Below are positions 1 through 8,156 of a DNA stretch of 48,600 nucleotides, piece after piece. The notes beneath the pieces are model-generated. The model searched no databases. It was given only the letters and a program-made list of their open reading frames with translations, and had not been told where the DNA came from. Each line of letters begins with the position of its first letter. Positions within the stretch are counted from its first letter, which is position 1. The stretch comes from UBA1732 sp045114455 (GTDB lineage Bacteria > Verrucomicrobiota > Lentisphaeria > Victivallales > UBA1829), in NCBI GenBank assembly GCA_045114455.1, contig JBGUKN010000046.1, forward strand, positions 1 through 48,600. Reading direction: 5' to 3'. Both the position numbers and the translations under genes were made by a program.

Positions 1-640
1 CGTTGTTGACGTACGCCCAGCTCGAGTAGGGCAGGTAGGTGCGGATGTCAAGCAGATAGTCGAAGATGCTGCCGATGTCGTCGCGGACGTTGATGTGCTT
101 GCTGCCGGGGATGATGAGGCGGCAGCCCGGGCCGATGCCCCAGGTGGCGAACATGCGCCCGAAGTCGGCGTCGGTCTTGTAGAGGTGGAACCAGTATTCC
201 GCAGGGTCGAAGAGCCCGGCGATGCCGATGGTGGAGTTCAGCAGGAAACGCCCCGTCTCGACGCCCGCGCATTCCCATTCCGCGCTGCCGAGCGAGGAAA
301 TCGCGCGGCCGGGGAACGCGAGGTTGTGGCAGGCGTTTTCGATGCACTGGATCACGGGACGCGGCAGGATGCTGGACCAGATCCAGCCCAGCGGACGCGC
401 GATGTAGTCCATGATCACGCAGTCGACCTCGAACATGCTCCGGTTGAAGCCTTCGATCGGGTCGTGGCCGGAGAGCTCGCCGATCAGGCGCGCGGTCGGC
501 CATGGGCCGGCGGGTTCCGCGATCGCGGTTTCCTCCGCGGGCGCTTCCTCCTCAGGTGAGGAGCTCCGGCATGCGCCCAGGAGCAGCGCGAAAACGATCA
601 TGAATGCGGCCAGAAGACGGTTCCAGAATTTCGATTTCAT
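1..640 (-). CDS. mlaA: MlaA/VacJ phospholipid-transport lipoprotein, 3' end cut by window
   Basis: Outer-membrane lipoprotein of the Mla system, which removes phospholipids from the outer leaflet and returns them to the inner membrane. About 213 residues are visible before the window edge. The start ATG follows a strong ribosome binding site (AGGAAAGGAG). A signal peptide ends in the lipobox LGAC with the lipidated Cys at residue 24. The family signature follows at residues 60-70 (DPIEGFNRSMF), then the RFLLNSTIGIAGLFDPAEYW, DFGRMFATWGIGPGC and RDDIGS blocks, in the order expected for MlaA. It lies 67 bp downstream of the PurF-like gene on the same strand and may be co-transcribed. No other mla gene is in the window. 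Family assignment is secure; length and C-terminus cannot be judged. Confidence 0.93.
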   Translation of the reverse strand, partial: MKSKFWNRLLAAFMIVFALLLGACRSSSPEEEAPAEETAIAEPAGPWPTARLIGELSGHDPIEGFNRSMFEVDCVIMDYIARPLGWIWSSILPRPVIQCIENACHNLAFPGRAISSLGSAEWECAGVETGRFLLNSTIGIAGLFDPAEYWFHLYKTDADFGRMFATWGIGPGCRLIIPGSKHINVRDDIGSIFDYLLDIRTYLPYSSWAYVNN

Positions 641-707
641 AACGGCGCTCCTTTCCTAGACAACGGGCGGATATGTGCTTGATTTTTGAATTATGATCGG
701 GTACGGG

Positions 708-2198
708 TCAATCTTTTTTCGGTTCAGGTTGGGCGGCGGACCCGTCCGAGGGGCAGGCGCAGCCGATCCACTTGGCGCAGCCGGTCGGATCGCAGCCGTC
801 GAAGCAGAACGTGCAGAGCTTGCACTTCGGAAGTCCGATGGCCTCGACGAGCTGGTCGATGGTCTGGTATTTCAGGGTGGTGAGACCGAGTTTCTGGCGG
901 ATCTTCTCGACCATGCGTTCATAGCGCGGCGTGCCCGCGGTGATGTATTCGCGCAGGATTTCCGGCGTGGGTTCGCCGCCCTCGAGCTCGGCGATGATGC
1001 GGCGGGCTGCGAGGTCCATCACGGAACGCGAACGCGAGAAGTTGAGGAAGAGGCAGGGGAAGGCGAGCGGCGGGGAGGCGGAGCGCAGATGCACTTCCTT
1101 CGCGCCGCGGTCGAGCAGACGGTGCGTGACGTCGCGGAACTGCGTGCCGCGAACGATGGAGTCGTCGCAGAAGAGCAGGCGTTTTCCCTCGATCTGGTCC
1201 TGCACGGGGAGCAGCTTCATTTTCGCGATGAGGTTGCGGTGGGACTGCACCTGGGGCATGAAACTGCGGAGCCAGGTGGGCGTGTACTTGACGAGGGCGC
1301 GCAGGTAGGGGCGGCCCTTCTTGTTGGAGTAGCCGATGGCGTGTGCAACGCCGGAATCGGGTACGCCGCAGACGGAATCGACCTCGACTTCGTCGCGGGC
1401 GGCGATGCGCGCGCCGTTCTCGTAGCGGACGGTCTCGGTGTTGCGGCCTTCGTAGTCGGAGGAGGGATAGCCGAAGTAGACCCAGAGGAAGGAGCATATC
1501 TGCATGGTTTCCTCGGGTTCCTTGAGCTGCGTGGCGGATTCCGCGTCGATCAGCACGATCTCGGCGGGCCCGAGGTCGCGGACGAACTCGTAGCCGAGGT
1601 TCGGATAGGCGGACGTTTCCATGGCAACGGCCATCGCGCCGGGTTTCTTCGCGATGGAAACGGGGGTGCGGCCGTAGCGGTCGCGGGCGGCGTAGATCTT
1701 TCCGCCGGCCATCACGAGCATGGAGCAGGAGCCCTTGATGCGGTGCATGGCATAGGCGATGCCCTCCTCAATGGTCTTCTGCGTGTTGATGAGCGAGGCG
1801 ACGACCTCGGTCGGGTTGTGCTCGCCGTTGCTGTGTTCGGCGAAATGGATGTGGTGTTCCTCGATCGCCTGTCGGGTCAGCTCCTCGATGTTGTTGAGCT
1901 TGCCGACGGTCACGATGCTGTACATGCCGAGGTGGGACGCGATCAGCAGAGGCTGATCGTCCATGTCGCTGATGACGCCGATGCCGCACTTCGCGCCGCG
2001 GAACCGTTCCAGGTCGGGTCCGAACTTGGACCGGAACATCTCGTTGGAGATGTCGTGGATGGACCGGATGATGGAACCGTAGGGATTGGTGACGGCCATG
2101 CCGCCGCGGACCGTACCCAGATGCGAATGGTAATCGACCCCGTAGAAAAGGTCGTCCACGCATTCATCTTGCGAGACAACGCCGAAAAAACCGCCCAT
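708..2198 (-). CDS. PurF-family amidophosphoribosyltransferase-like protein without the N-terminal nucleophile Cys
   Basis: A 496-residue protein with the PurF layout: N-terminal class II glutamine amidotransferase fold, then a phosphoribosyltransferase domain. The PRPP loop (LLFCDDSIVRGTQ) is intact. Four cysteines match the 4Fe-4S ligands of Bacillus-type PurF: one in ICSFLWVYFG, one in PPLAFPC, two in CKLCTFC. Classical PurF exposes Cys at position 1 of the mature enzyme as glutaminase nucleophile; here the protein begins MGGFFGVVSQ with no Cys. The start is fixed by an AAAGGAG site about 8 bases upstream, so this is not a mis-chosen start. The C-terminus is additionally Cys-rich. From memory, similar Cys-less homologues occur in Bacteroidota, so it is probably a stable subfamily: ammonia-dependent or of another function. 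No other purine gene is nearby. Confidence 0.85.
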   Translation of the reverse strand: MGGFFGVVSQDECVDDLFYGVDYHSHLGTVRGGMAVTNPYGSIIRSIHDISNEMFRSKFGPDLERFRGAKCGIGVISDMDDQPLLIASHLGMYSIVTVGKLNNIEELTRQAIEEHHIHFAEHSNGEHNPTEVVASLINTQKTIEEGIAYAMHRIKGSCSMLVMAGGKIYAARDRYGRTPVSIAKKPGAMAVAMETSAYPNLGYEFVRDLGPAEIVLIDAESATQLKEPEETMQICSFLWVYFGYPSSDYEGRNTETVRYENGARIAARDEVEVDSVCGVPDSGVAHAIGYSNKKGRPYLRALVKYTPTWLRSFMPQVQSHRNLIAKMKLLPVQDQIEGKRLLFCDDSIVRGTQFRDVTHRLLDRGAKEVHLRSASPPLAFPCLFLNFSRSRSVMDLAARRIIAELEGGEPTPEILREYITAGTPRYERMVEKIRQKLGLTTLKYQTIDQLVEAIGLPKCKLCTFCFDGCDPTGCAKWIGCACPSDGSAAQPEPKKD

Positions 2199-2240
2199 TG
2201 GGAGCTGCTCCTTTGATTTTTTGGGATTGGGAAAATGTTA

Positions 2241-2255
2241 TGCTATAATATAGCA
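2241..2255. promoter_or_regulatory. Palindromic overlapping -10 elements of two divergent promoters
   Basis: TGCTATAATATAGCA is a perfect odd-centred palindrome. Read on the minus strand it gives TGC-TATATT (2247-2252) facing the PurF-like gene. Read on the plus strand it gives TGC-TATAAT (2244-2249) with TTGGGA at 2221-2226, 17 bases upstream. The minus-strand -35 is weak. Two RNA polymerases could not occupy it at once. Confidence 0.5.
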
Positions 2256-2283
2256 TCAATCCGATCAAAAACGAATCGTTTTT

Positions 2284-2316
2284 TCCGAAAATCCGGTCTT
2301 CGGACGCATTTTTTTT
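2284..2316 (+). terminator. First terminator-like hairpin in the ftsK leader
   Basis: Inverted repeat TCCGAA (2284-2289) / TTCGGA (2299-2304), followed after CGCA by eight T (2309-2316). It reads on the plus strand, between the divergent promoter and ftsK. The stem is short, so efficiency is uncertain. Confidence 0.45.
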
Positions 2317-2330
2317 GACAGTGCGGGTCC

Positions 2331-2356
2331 CGGAAAGGCGTTTCCGCGTTTTTTTT
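2331..2356 (+). terminator. Second terminator-like hairpin in the ftsK leader
   Basis: CGGAAA (2331-2336), loop GGCG, TTTCCG (2341-2346), then eight T (2349-2356). A compact intrinsic terminator shape on the plus strand, 100 bp before ftsK. Confidence 0.5.
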
Positions 2357-2388
2357 CAAAAAAATCAGGGAAAAAGACCGTTTCAGGC

Positions 2389-2416
2389 TTTCATAAATCA
2401 GGATTTGTGCTATCTT
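2389..2416 (+). promoter_or_regulatory. Probable ftsK promoter
   Basis: TTTCAT (2389-2394), 16-base spacer ending TGC, TATCTT (2411-2416), giving an extended -10. It lies downstream of both terminator-like hairpins and 40 bases before the ftsK start, so ftsK need not read through them. Confidence 0.45.
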
Positions 2417-2456
2417 ACTTTGTTATGCTGTAACGCAACGACGGAGAGGAAGCGGA

Positions 2457-5405
2457 ATGGAAATGGATCAGGGCATGGAAGAACGCAGCGTGTGGAATTT
2501 CGGAAATTATCTCCGGACCGCATTGTTCCTGCTGTTCGCCTGCGCGATTTTATCACACGACAGAACGGACCTGGCCCTGCTGGAAGGCGGCATTGGCGGC
2601 CCCGAAGTCTACCACAACTGGATCGGATTCCTCGGCGCGCATACCGCGAGGATCATGTTTTACGCGTTCGGACTGGCGACGTACCCCGTCCTGCTGATCG
2701 TATTTCTACTGCTGCTCCGGCGGTTCATCCCCGGACTGCCGCGGCGCGGGTCGCTGTGGTGGGCGCTTCCGGTGATCCTGCTCGGCGCATCCATGCTGTT
2801 CGCCATGTGGCCGCAGCAGTTCATCGCGGAGACGGACCACCTGGGCATCGGGCGCATGGAGCAGTCCTCCCTGGCGCTGCCCGGCGGCGTGGTCGGAGCG
2901 TCCCTGGCGGCGCCTCAGACCGCATCGATCGATGCCGGACTGGTCCGCCGCTACATCGGCGACGTGGGCACGATCCTCGTCGCGCTGGCGTTTCTGCTTC
3001 CCGGAGTCGTTTTCCTGTTCATCCGCGACTGGCTCCCGCTCCTCATGATCGCGTTCAAGGCCGATTCGAAGCCGCAGAAGGCGGAGGAGGAAGAACCGGA
3101 TGTCCAGTCCGTGACGCGCGGCAGCCGCATCTACACGCCCGAAAACCCCGACGGGGAAGTCTGGAATCCGGACACGGCATCCGCACCCGAAATCCGCCAG
3201 TACGACGACGGACAATCCACCGACGACGGACAATCCGCCCCGGCGGGAAAGAAGCCATCCAAGTTCAAAAACGCCCTCGGAGCATTCCTCGGTCTCCGCA
3301 AAGCGCCGGTCCAAACGCCGCAGGCGGAAAATGAGGAAAAGCACGAAGAGGACGAAGACGACGAGATCATCGCGCCGCCGGTCCGCCCGCAAGCTCAGAC
3401 GATGCAAAGACCGTCGTCCGTCATCCGCGACCCGGACGAAGTCGTCGCGCCGCCCCGGAAACCCGGAGCCGTCCAGCCCGCCCCGGGTGCCGTCATCCGC
3501 GACCCGGACGAACTTGTCGTCACGCCCCCGCCCCGTCCGAAACCCGCCGCAACGCCCGTTTCTTCCGCTCCCGCCCCTGCCCCCGCGCCTCAACCGCAGC
3601 CGCAGGAAGACTGCATCGAACCGGAAGAACCTGCGGCCGACATCACCGATGAACCGGATGACGTCGAGGAGGAACCCCCTGCCCCCGCGCCTCAACCCGC
3701 GCCGCGTGAAATCCCCGTGCAGACTTTCGCCGAAAACAAAAAGGCGTTTGACCGCGCGGCGCCCCCACCCGCGCCTGCAAATGAGCCTCCGCCGCCTCCG
3801 CCGCCGGTCTACGAAGAGTATCATCTGCCCAGCCCGATGCTGCTGGAACGCCACGGCGACGAAATCGCCAAGGAAGACCAGGCGTACATCCGCGACGCCA
3901 GCCTGAGTCTGGAGAAGACGCTGGAGAGCTTCGGCGTCGCGGGTTATGTGTCGAACATCACGGTCGGGCCGCGTGTCACGCAGTTCGAAATCGCGCTGAA
4001 TCCCGGCGTCCGCGTGGAAAAGGTCACCGGCATCCAGAACAACATCGCGATGGCGATGGAGGCGCAGAGCATCCGCATCCGTGCGCCGATCCCCGGCAAG
4101 GACGCCGTCGGCATCGAGGTCCCGAACAAAGCCTCCAGCACGGTCTATCTGCGTCCGCTCCTCGAATCCGCCACCTGGCGCGAATCCCACGCCGCCATCC
4201 CGATCCTGCTCGGACGCGACATCGCGGGCAAAGTCTACATGACCGACCTCGCGAAAGCGCCGCATCTGCTGATCGCCGGCTCCACCGGTTCCGGCAAGTC
4301 CGTCTGCATGAACACCCTCATCATGAGCCTGCTTTTCCGGTTCTCGCCGGACGAGCTGAAGCTCATCATGGTCGATCCGAAGGTCGTGGAACTGGAGATG
4401 TACCGCCCGATCCCGCACCTCATCACCCCGGTCGTGAACGACCCGAAGAAAGTGCCGCTGGCGCTCCGCTGGGGCGTCAACGAGATGGAACGCCGCTACA
4501 TGGTGCTGGCAAAAGTCAAGGCGAAAAACCTGGCCGCGTTCAACTCCCGTCCGCCGGACCCGCAGCCCGTCATCGACGATTACGGCGAGGTGGTCCCGCC
4601 GAAGATCCCCATCCTGATCATCATCATCGACGAGCTCGCCGACATCATGATGACGGACGCGAAGAGCGATGTGGAGACCAGCATCTGCCGCATTGCGCAG
4701 AAAGGCCGTGCAGCAGGCGTCCACCTGGTCATCGCCACGCAGTCGCCCCGAAAGGAAGTCGTCACCGGCCTCATCAAGGCGAATATCCCGACCAAAATCG
4801 CGTTCCGCGTCAGCAACGGCATGGACAGCCGCGTGATCCTGGATGCCGTCGGCGCGGAAAAGCTGCTCGGCAACGGCGACATGCTGTTCAATCCGCCCGG
4901 AGGCGCAAACCTCGAACGAATCCAGGGCGCATACGTCTCCGATCCCGAGATCGCCAAGGTCATCGACGAAGTCGCGGGACAGCGTCCGCAGACGTTCGAC
5001 GACGGCATCTTCGCCGAGAGCGACGAAGAGGACGAAGACGAAGCCCCCAAAGGCGGCCGCCACGGCAAGGGAAAAGCCAGAGGAGGCCGCGACGGCGGTT
5101 ACGACGACGAAATGGACGACTACGACGAAGTCGACGGCATGGCGAATTCCGACATCATCAAAGCCGCCGCGGACAAGTACCTGGAGCCCACCGATCCGCC
5201 CATCATGGTCCGCGCGCTCGAGATCATCATCAACGAGCAGCAGGTCAGCACGTCCTATCTCCAGCGCAGACTCGGCATCGGCTACAACAAGGCCGCCGAC
5301 ATCATTGATAAACTCGAACAGCGCCACGTGATCAGCGCCCCGCTTCCCGGCGGACAGAAACGTTCCATCCTGATCACGGACGGCCTGGAAACGCCCAATG
5401 ACTGA
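2457..5405 (+). CDS. ftsK: DNA translocase FtsK/SpoIIIE
   Basis: Septum-located, ATP-driven double-strand DNA pump that clears and aligns chromosome termini during division. It has 982 residues. An N-terminal membrane part (about residues 20-195, four helices) is followed by a long Pro/Glu-rich linker to about residue 450. The motor domain carries Walker A GSTGSGKSV (about 607-615) and Walker B ILIIIIDELAD (about 718-728). A C-terminal gamma winged helix (about 897-975) would read polar DNA sequences. Between motor and gamma lies an acidic, low-complexity stretch. The linker has internal duplications: the VIRDPDE motif occurs twice and DDGQS twice. The start follows GGAGAGGA at 6-8 bases; a second ATG two codons later is possible. 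rodZ follows after 11 bp. Confidence 0.96.
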   Translation: MEMDQGMEERSVWNFGNYLRTALFLLFACAILSHDRTDLALLEGGIGGPEVYHNWIGFLGAHTARIMFYAFGLATYPVLLIVFLLLLRRFIPGLPRRGSLWWALPVILLGASMLFAMWPQQFIAETDHLGIGRMEQSSLALPGGVVGASLAAPQTASIDAGLVRRYIGDVGTILVALAFLLPGVVFLFIRDWLPLLMIAFKADSKPQKAEEEEPDVQSVTRGSRIYTPENPDGEVWNPDTASAPEIRQYDDGQSTDDGQSAPAGKKPSKFKNALGAFLGLRKAPVQTPQAENEEKHEEDEDDEIIAPPVRPQAQTMQRPSSVIRDPDEVVAPPRKPGAVQPAPGAVIRDPDELVVTPPPRPKPAATPVSSAPAPAPAPQPQPQEDCIEPEEPAADITDEPDDVEEEPPAPAPQPAPREIPVQTFAENKKAFDRAAPPPAPANEPPPPPPPVYEEYHLPSPMLLERHGDEIAKEDQAYIRDASLSLEKTLESFGVAGYVSNITVGPRVTQFEIALNPGVRVEKVTGIQNNIAMAMEAQSIRIRAPIPGKDAVGIEVPNKASSTVYLRPLLESATWRESHAAIPILLGRDIAGKVYMTDLAKAPHLLIAGSTGSGKSVCMNTLIMSLLFRFSPDELKLIMVDPKVVELEMYRPIPHLITPVVNDPKKVPLALRWGVNEMERRYMVLAKVKAKNLAAFNSRPPDPQPVIDDYGEVVPPKIPILIIIIDELADIMMTDAKSDVETSICRIAQKGRAAGVHLVIATQSPRKEVVTGLIKANIPTKIAFRVSNGMDSRVILDAVGAEKLLGNGDMLFNPPGGANLERIQGAYVSDPEIAKVIDEVAGQRPQTFDDGIFAESDEEDEDEAPKGGRHGKGKARGGRDGGYDDEMDDYDEVDGMANSDIIKAAADKYLEPTDPPIMVRALEIIINEQQVSTSYLQRRLGIGYNKAADIIDKLEQRHVISAPLPGGQKRSILITDGLETPND

Positions 5406-5416
5406 GGTATCGCAAC

Positions 5417-6379
5417 ATGACTGATCCAGAAGATCCCGAAGCAAAGAACGAACAGGAACTGAATCTCTTTTCCGATCAGCCCCAGCCCGAAGAACAGCCC
5501 GCCAGGCTGGATTCCGGCGCAGCAGCACCGGAGGAAATCCCCGCGGATCATGCGGCCGTGCAGGAAACCGTTTCTGCGGAGCCGGAACAGACGATTCCGG
5601 AAACGGACGATCCGGACGATTCCCCGGTCGTTGCGCCGCCTCCGCCGCCGCGCAAACAGCCCGCGCCGGCCCGCCCCGGCATCGTCTCCCCGCGCACGGG
5701 ACGGGCGGCATTCCCGCCGAGCTCCGTTTCCGCCGCGGCCGCCGAGCACAAGCCCCTTCCGCACGCGCTTCAGCCGTCCCAGTCGCTGGGACAGATGCTG
5801 ACGACCATCCGAAATGCGCGCGGGATGTCCCTGGAGGAGGTCGCGCTCGCCACGCGCATCCGCATGGAGTATCTTGTCGAACTGGAAGGCGACGAGCTCC
5901 TGAAGGTGCTTCCGTCTGTTTATATCTCCGCCTACGTCCGCAAACTCATCGAGGTTTATAACCTCTCCAAAGCGGACGGCGACATCCTGATCGACAAGAT
6001 GCACGGCGAAACGCCGCAGGACGCCGAGGAGCTTCCGGAAAAGCTCATCGAATCCGTAAACGAGGGAGCCCTGGTGAACGAAGGAGAAAACAAGCGCATC
6101 CGGAACATCACGTTTGTCTTCTTCGGCGTCATCGGCCTGGTCGCCGCCGCGCTTCTCTGGCTCATCGTCCTCGTGATCGTCCGTTATGTCCGGACCTCGG
6201 AACCCGTCCCCGGACGCGATCCGGCCGGAATCTCCGGCACAGTCCAGTCGGCCGAAGAACCCGTCTTCCAGACGGTCCATGTGGACGAGACGGAACTGGA
6301 CGCGCTGATCGTCCCGGAAACGCCTTCCATCTCCGTCCTGAAGATGAGCAAGACGCCCGGCGTACGCGATTCGCTGTGA
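5417..6379 (+). CDS. rodZ: RodZ-like cytoskeletal membrane protein
   Basis: Bitopic inner-membrane protein of the kind that links MreB to the wall-elongation machinery. In 320 residues it has an acidic, Pro-rich N-terminal tail of about 115 residues, then a RodZ-type helix-turn-helix domain (about 118-190; SLGQMLTTIRNARGMSLEEV through VYISAYVRKLIEVYNL), then one membrane helix (about 232-259), then a short C-terminal tail. The periplasmic part is much shorter than in enterobacterial RodZ and no beta domain is evident. RodZ normally has the HTH at the extreme N-terminus, so the long leading tail is unusual. It shares a transcription unit with ftsK; mreB is 22 kb away in this window. A strong terminator follows. 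Confidence 0.8.
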   Translation: MTDPEDPEAKNEQELNLFSDQPQPEEQPARLDSGAAAPEEIPADHAAVQETVSAEPEQTIPETDDPDDSPVVAPPPPPRKQPAPARPGIVSPRTGRAAFPPSSVSAAAAEHKPLPHALQPSQSLGQMLTTIRNARGMSLEEVALATRIRMEYLVELEGDELLKVLPSVYISAYVRKLIEVYNLSKADGDILIDKMHGETPQDAEELPEKLIESVNEGALVNEGENKRIRNITFVFFGVIGLVAAALLWLIVLVIVRYVRTSEPVPGRDPAGISGTVQSAEEPVFQTVHVDETELDALIVPETPSISVLKMSKTPGVRDSL

Positions 6380-6425
6380 CGGCGTCCTGTTTCCGGTTGC
6401 CCGCGGAAGCCTGTTCCCACAAAAA

Positions 6426-6461
6426 ATGTCCGGCCCCGTTCACGGACCGGACATGTTTTTT
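6426..6461. terminator. Bidirectional intrinsic terminator between convergent genes
   Basis: ATGTCCGG (6426-6433) pairs with CCGGACAT (6447-6454). It is flanked by an A run on the left and six T (6456-6461) on the right, so it can serve rodZ from the left and the coiled-coil protein gene from the right. Confidence 0.88.
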
Positions 6462-6480
6462 CGGGAATGATATTCCGCGT

Positions 6481-7197
6481 TTACCTCTTCTGGAGGAGCT
6501 CGTCTAGCGCCATCTGCGCGGCTTCCAGCTTCAGCTGCAGACTGTGCACTTCCTGCTCCTGTTTGTTGCGTTTCGTGTCCGGAGCGTCCGCTTCCGTCTC
6601 AAGCTTTTTTCTCACAGCCCCGTTTCTCTCCGCGCTCCGGATGGAGCCGCTGTAGCCCCACGGAGATTCGACGCGGACCTGGCCGGAACCGACGGACGAC
6701 ATGCCCCGAGATTGACGGTCCCGGCCGACGGCCTGTTCGGTCGTTTCAAGGCGTTTTTTCGCTTCTTCGAGTTCAAGTTCGAGTTTGCTCACCTTTTGCT
6801 GCTGGGCGTTGACCCGCGGGTCCTTGTAGTGCTTGTCCTCGTTGGACTTACGCTTTTTTTCCCTGTCTTTCCGTTCGGCTTCCTCTTTTGCGGCGGCCTT
6901 CTTCCAGTCGTTCTGCTTTTTTTCATAGCGGGCGGACTTGATCGGGTCGTAGCCGAATTTCTGCTGGTATTCGAGCGGCATGTCGGAGAAATGGACGAAC
7001 ATGCAGTCATCCTTGTAGGCAAGCGTGACTCCGTTCGGCCTCTTGTCCAGGATATAGGCGTCCTGCAGGACTTTGCCGCTCCTGAGCGTGACCGTATGCG
7101 TTTTGGCTTCGTCAGAAGCCGCATCCGCGGCAAATGCCGCCGTGCCGGCGGACAATGCCGCCGCCAGAATAACAAAACAGGTGGTATGCTTCATCAT
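6481..7197 (-). CDS. Secreted coiled-coil protein with PVC-type N-terminal domain
   Basis: I do not recognise a named function. The 238-residue product has a cleavable signal peptide (about residues 1-28). A small beta-rich domain follows (about 30-80): TVTLRSGKVLQDAYI, then GVTLAYKDDC, FVHFSDMPLEYQQKFGYDP. This resembles short domains I associate with Verrucomicrobia and Lentisphaerae exported proteins. The rest (about 85-238) is highly charged and heptad-like, interrupted near the middle by a Gly/Ser-rich stretch (GMSSVGSGQ). The start overlaps the upstream stop as ATGA; a GGAAGGAGG site sits 3 bases before the first ATG and 6 before the second, so the second Met (7194) may be used. Probably co-translated with the lipoprotein upstream; likely periplasmic. 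Confidence 0.75.
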   Translation of the reverse strand: MMKHTTCFVILAAALSAGTAAFAADAASDEAKTHTVTLRSGKVLQDAYILDKRPNGVTLAYKDDCMFVHFSDMPLEYQQKFGYDPIKSARYEKKQNDWKKAAAKEEAERKDREKKRKSNEDKHYKDPRVNAQQQKVSKLELELEEAKKRLETTEQAVGRDRQSRGMSSVGSGQVRVESPWGYSGSIRSAERNGAVRKKLETEADAPDTKRNKQEQEVHSLQLKLEAAQMALDELLQKR

Positions 7198-7937
7198 CTG
7201 CCTCCTTCCATGGCGCTCAGCTTTTCGGGCTTCCGGAATACGTAGGCCGGAATTTCGATATTCGACTCAAACGAGACCAGCGTGAGCTTCGTGGCCCCGT
7301 CCGGCGAGAAGCGGAACATCAACGCGGGAAGCGTGACGTCTCCATAAAAGCGGTAATCGAAATATTGCACCGTGTGAATGCCGTCTTCTCTGGTGAACTC
7401 GAGCTGACGGAGCCGATCGCTGTTCTTTCCGATCCAGAGCTTGACCGGGATGTCCTGGTCGCGGCGGAGAGTCGCGGTGATTACGTCACACACCTCGCCG
7501 CAGGCATCCTCGGTCTGCTCCTGAAGCTCCGCGTCGGCGAAAATATCCTGAAGGTTCACATTGAACGGGATCGCCTGAAGCAGGGCGCCATGCATTTCCG
7601 CGATTTCCTCCGGTGTCATGTCGAGCACCTCGCCGCGCGCATACATCCACCCGGACGCACCCCGCAGGCAGAATACCGCAGTATGGGCGCCGTCCAGCAC
7701 GTCGATGCGGACATGGTTCGGCGCCTGATACCGGATCGAAGCGGTCCTTCCGTCTCCGAATTCATACAAAAACTCCGCCGTTTCGATATCGGATGCGGCG
7801 CGGTTCGTCGCAATAGCGTCTTCAGCGTCGTCGAGCACGCTGTCCGGGGTATCGAGGAAAAGGCCGCATGCCGACAGGAACATGCCGACGCCCGCTGCCG
7901 CGGCGGCAAATGCAAAGCGGCAAATCTGATGTCTCAT
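7194..7937 (-). CDS. Hypothetical lipoprotein, possibly LolA/LolB-like fold
   Basis: Predicted lipoprotein of 247 residues. The start ATG at 7937 follows AGGAG at about 7 bases and is preferred to an upstream in-frame start because it opens directly into a signal peptide ending LSACG, a lipobox. The mature part begins with an acidic spacer, then alternating strands (AEFLYEFGDGRTASIRYQAP, NHVRIDVLD, PVKLWIGKNSDRLRQLEF) that recall the beta-sheet carrier fold of LolA-type proteins. That resemblance is by pattern only. Two Cys (DACGEVCD) lie mid-protein. It is the first gene of a two-gene unit, with a consensus promoter about 110 bp upstream and an ATGA overlap to the next gene. Confidence 0.72.
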   Translation of the reverse strand: MRHQICRFAFAAAAAGVGMFLSACGLFLDTPDSVLDDAEDAIATNRAASDIETAEFLYEFGDGRTASIRYQAPNHVRIDVLDGAHTAVFCLRGASGWMYARGEVLDMTPEEIAEMHGALLQAIPFNVNLQDIFADAELQEQTEDACGEVCDVITATLRRDQDIPVKLWIGKNSDRLRQLEFTREDGIHTVQYFDYRFYGDVTLPALMFRFSPDGATKLTLVSFESNIEIPAYVFRKPEKLSAMEGGR

Positions 7938-8046
7938 TTGTTTCTCCTGATTTGAATCGCGCCGGGCAGTCCGTTGTCTTTTTCTTATTTCTGCGGACGG
8001 ACTCCCGTTGCCCGTTTGGCTCTGTTCATAGAAAAAATGTGCCCAT

Positions 8047-8075
8047 AATATATCACTGCACAAAAATCATGTCAA
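8047..8075 (-). promoter_or_regulatory. Strong promoter of the lipoprotein/coiled-coil unit
   Basis: On the minus strand: TTGACA (8070-8075), 17-base spacer ending TGA, TATATT (8047-8052). A full -35 consensus with an extended -10, about 110 bp before the lipoprotein start. Confidence 0.75.
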
Positions 8076-8079
8076 GGAC

Positions 8080-8110
8080 AAAGGGAAAAAAAGGCACGGT
8101 CCGCCGGAAC
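8080..8110 (-). terminator. Weak terminator-like site after the thioredoxin-fold gene
   Basis: On the minus strand a short GC-rich hairpin (GGCGGACCGTGCC) runs into seven T. The stem is only about four pairs, so this is tentative. Its position fits the end of the hydrogenase unit. Confidence 0.3.
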
Positions 8111-8156
8111 GGGAATCGGAATTCAGTGAAAACGGTTTCTCTCCCGGACGGAAGAC

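Noticed and set aside
693..2216. Long open plus-strand frame antisense to the PurF-like gene
   Set aside because: Shadow of a well-supported gene with good ribosome binding site and motifs.
3180..3560. Internal peptide repeats (VIRDPDE, DDGQS) in the FtsK linker
   Set aside because: Low-complexity linkers of FtsK commonly contain such duplications; noted in the gene entry only.
2706..5711. 1001-codon open frame antisense to ftsK and rodZ
   Set aside because: Arg/Asp/Val-rich shadow crossing two real genes and their junction.
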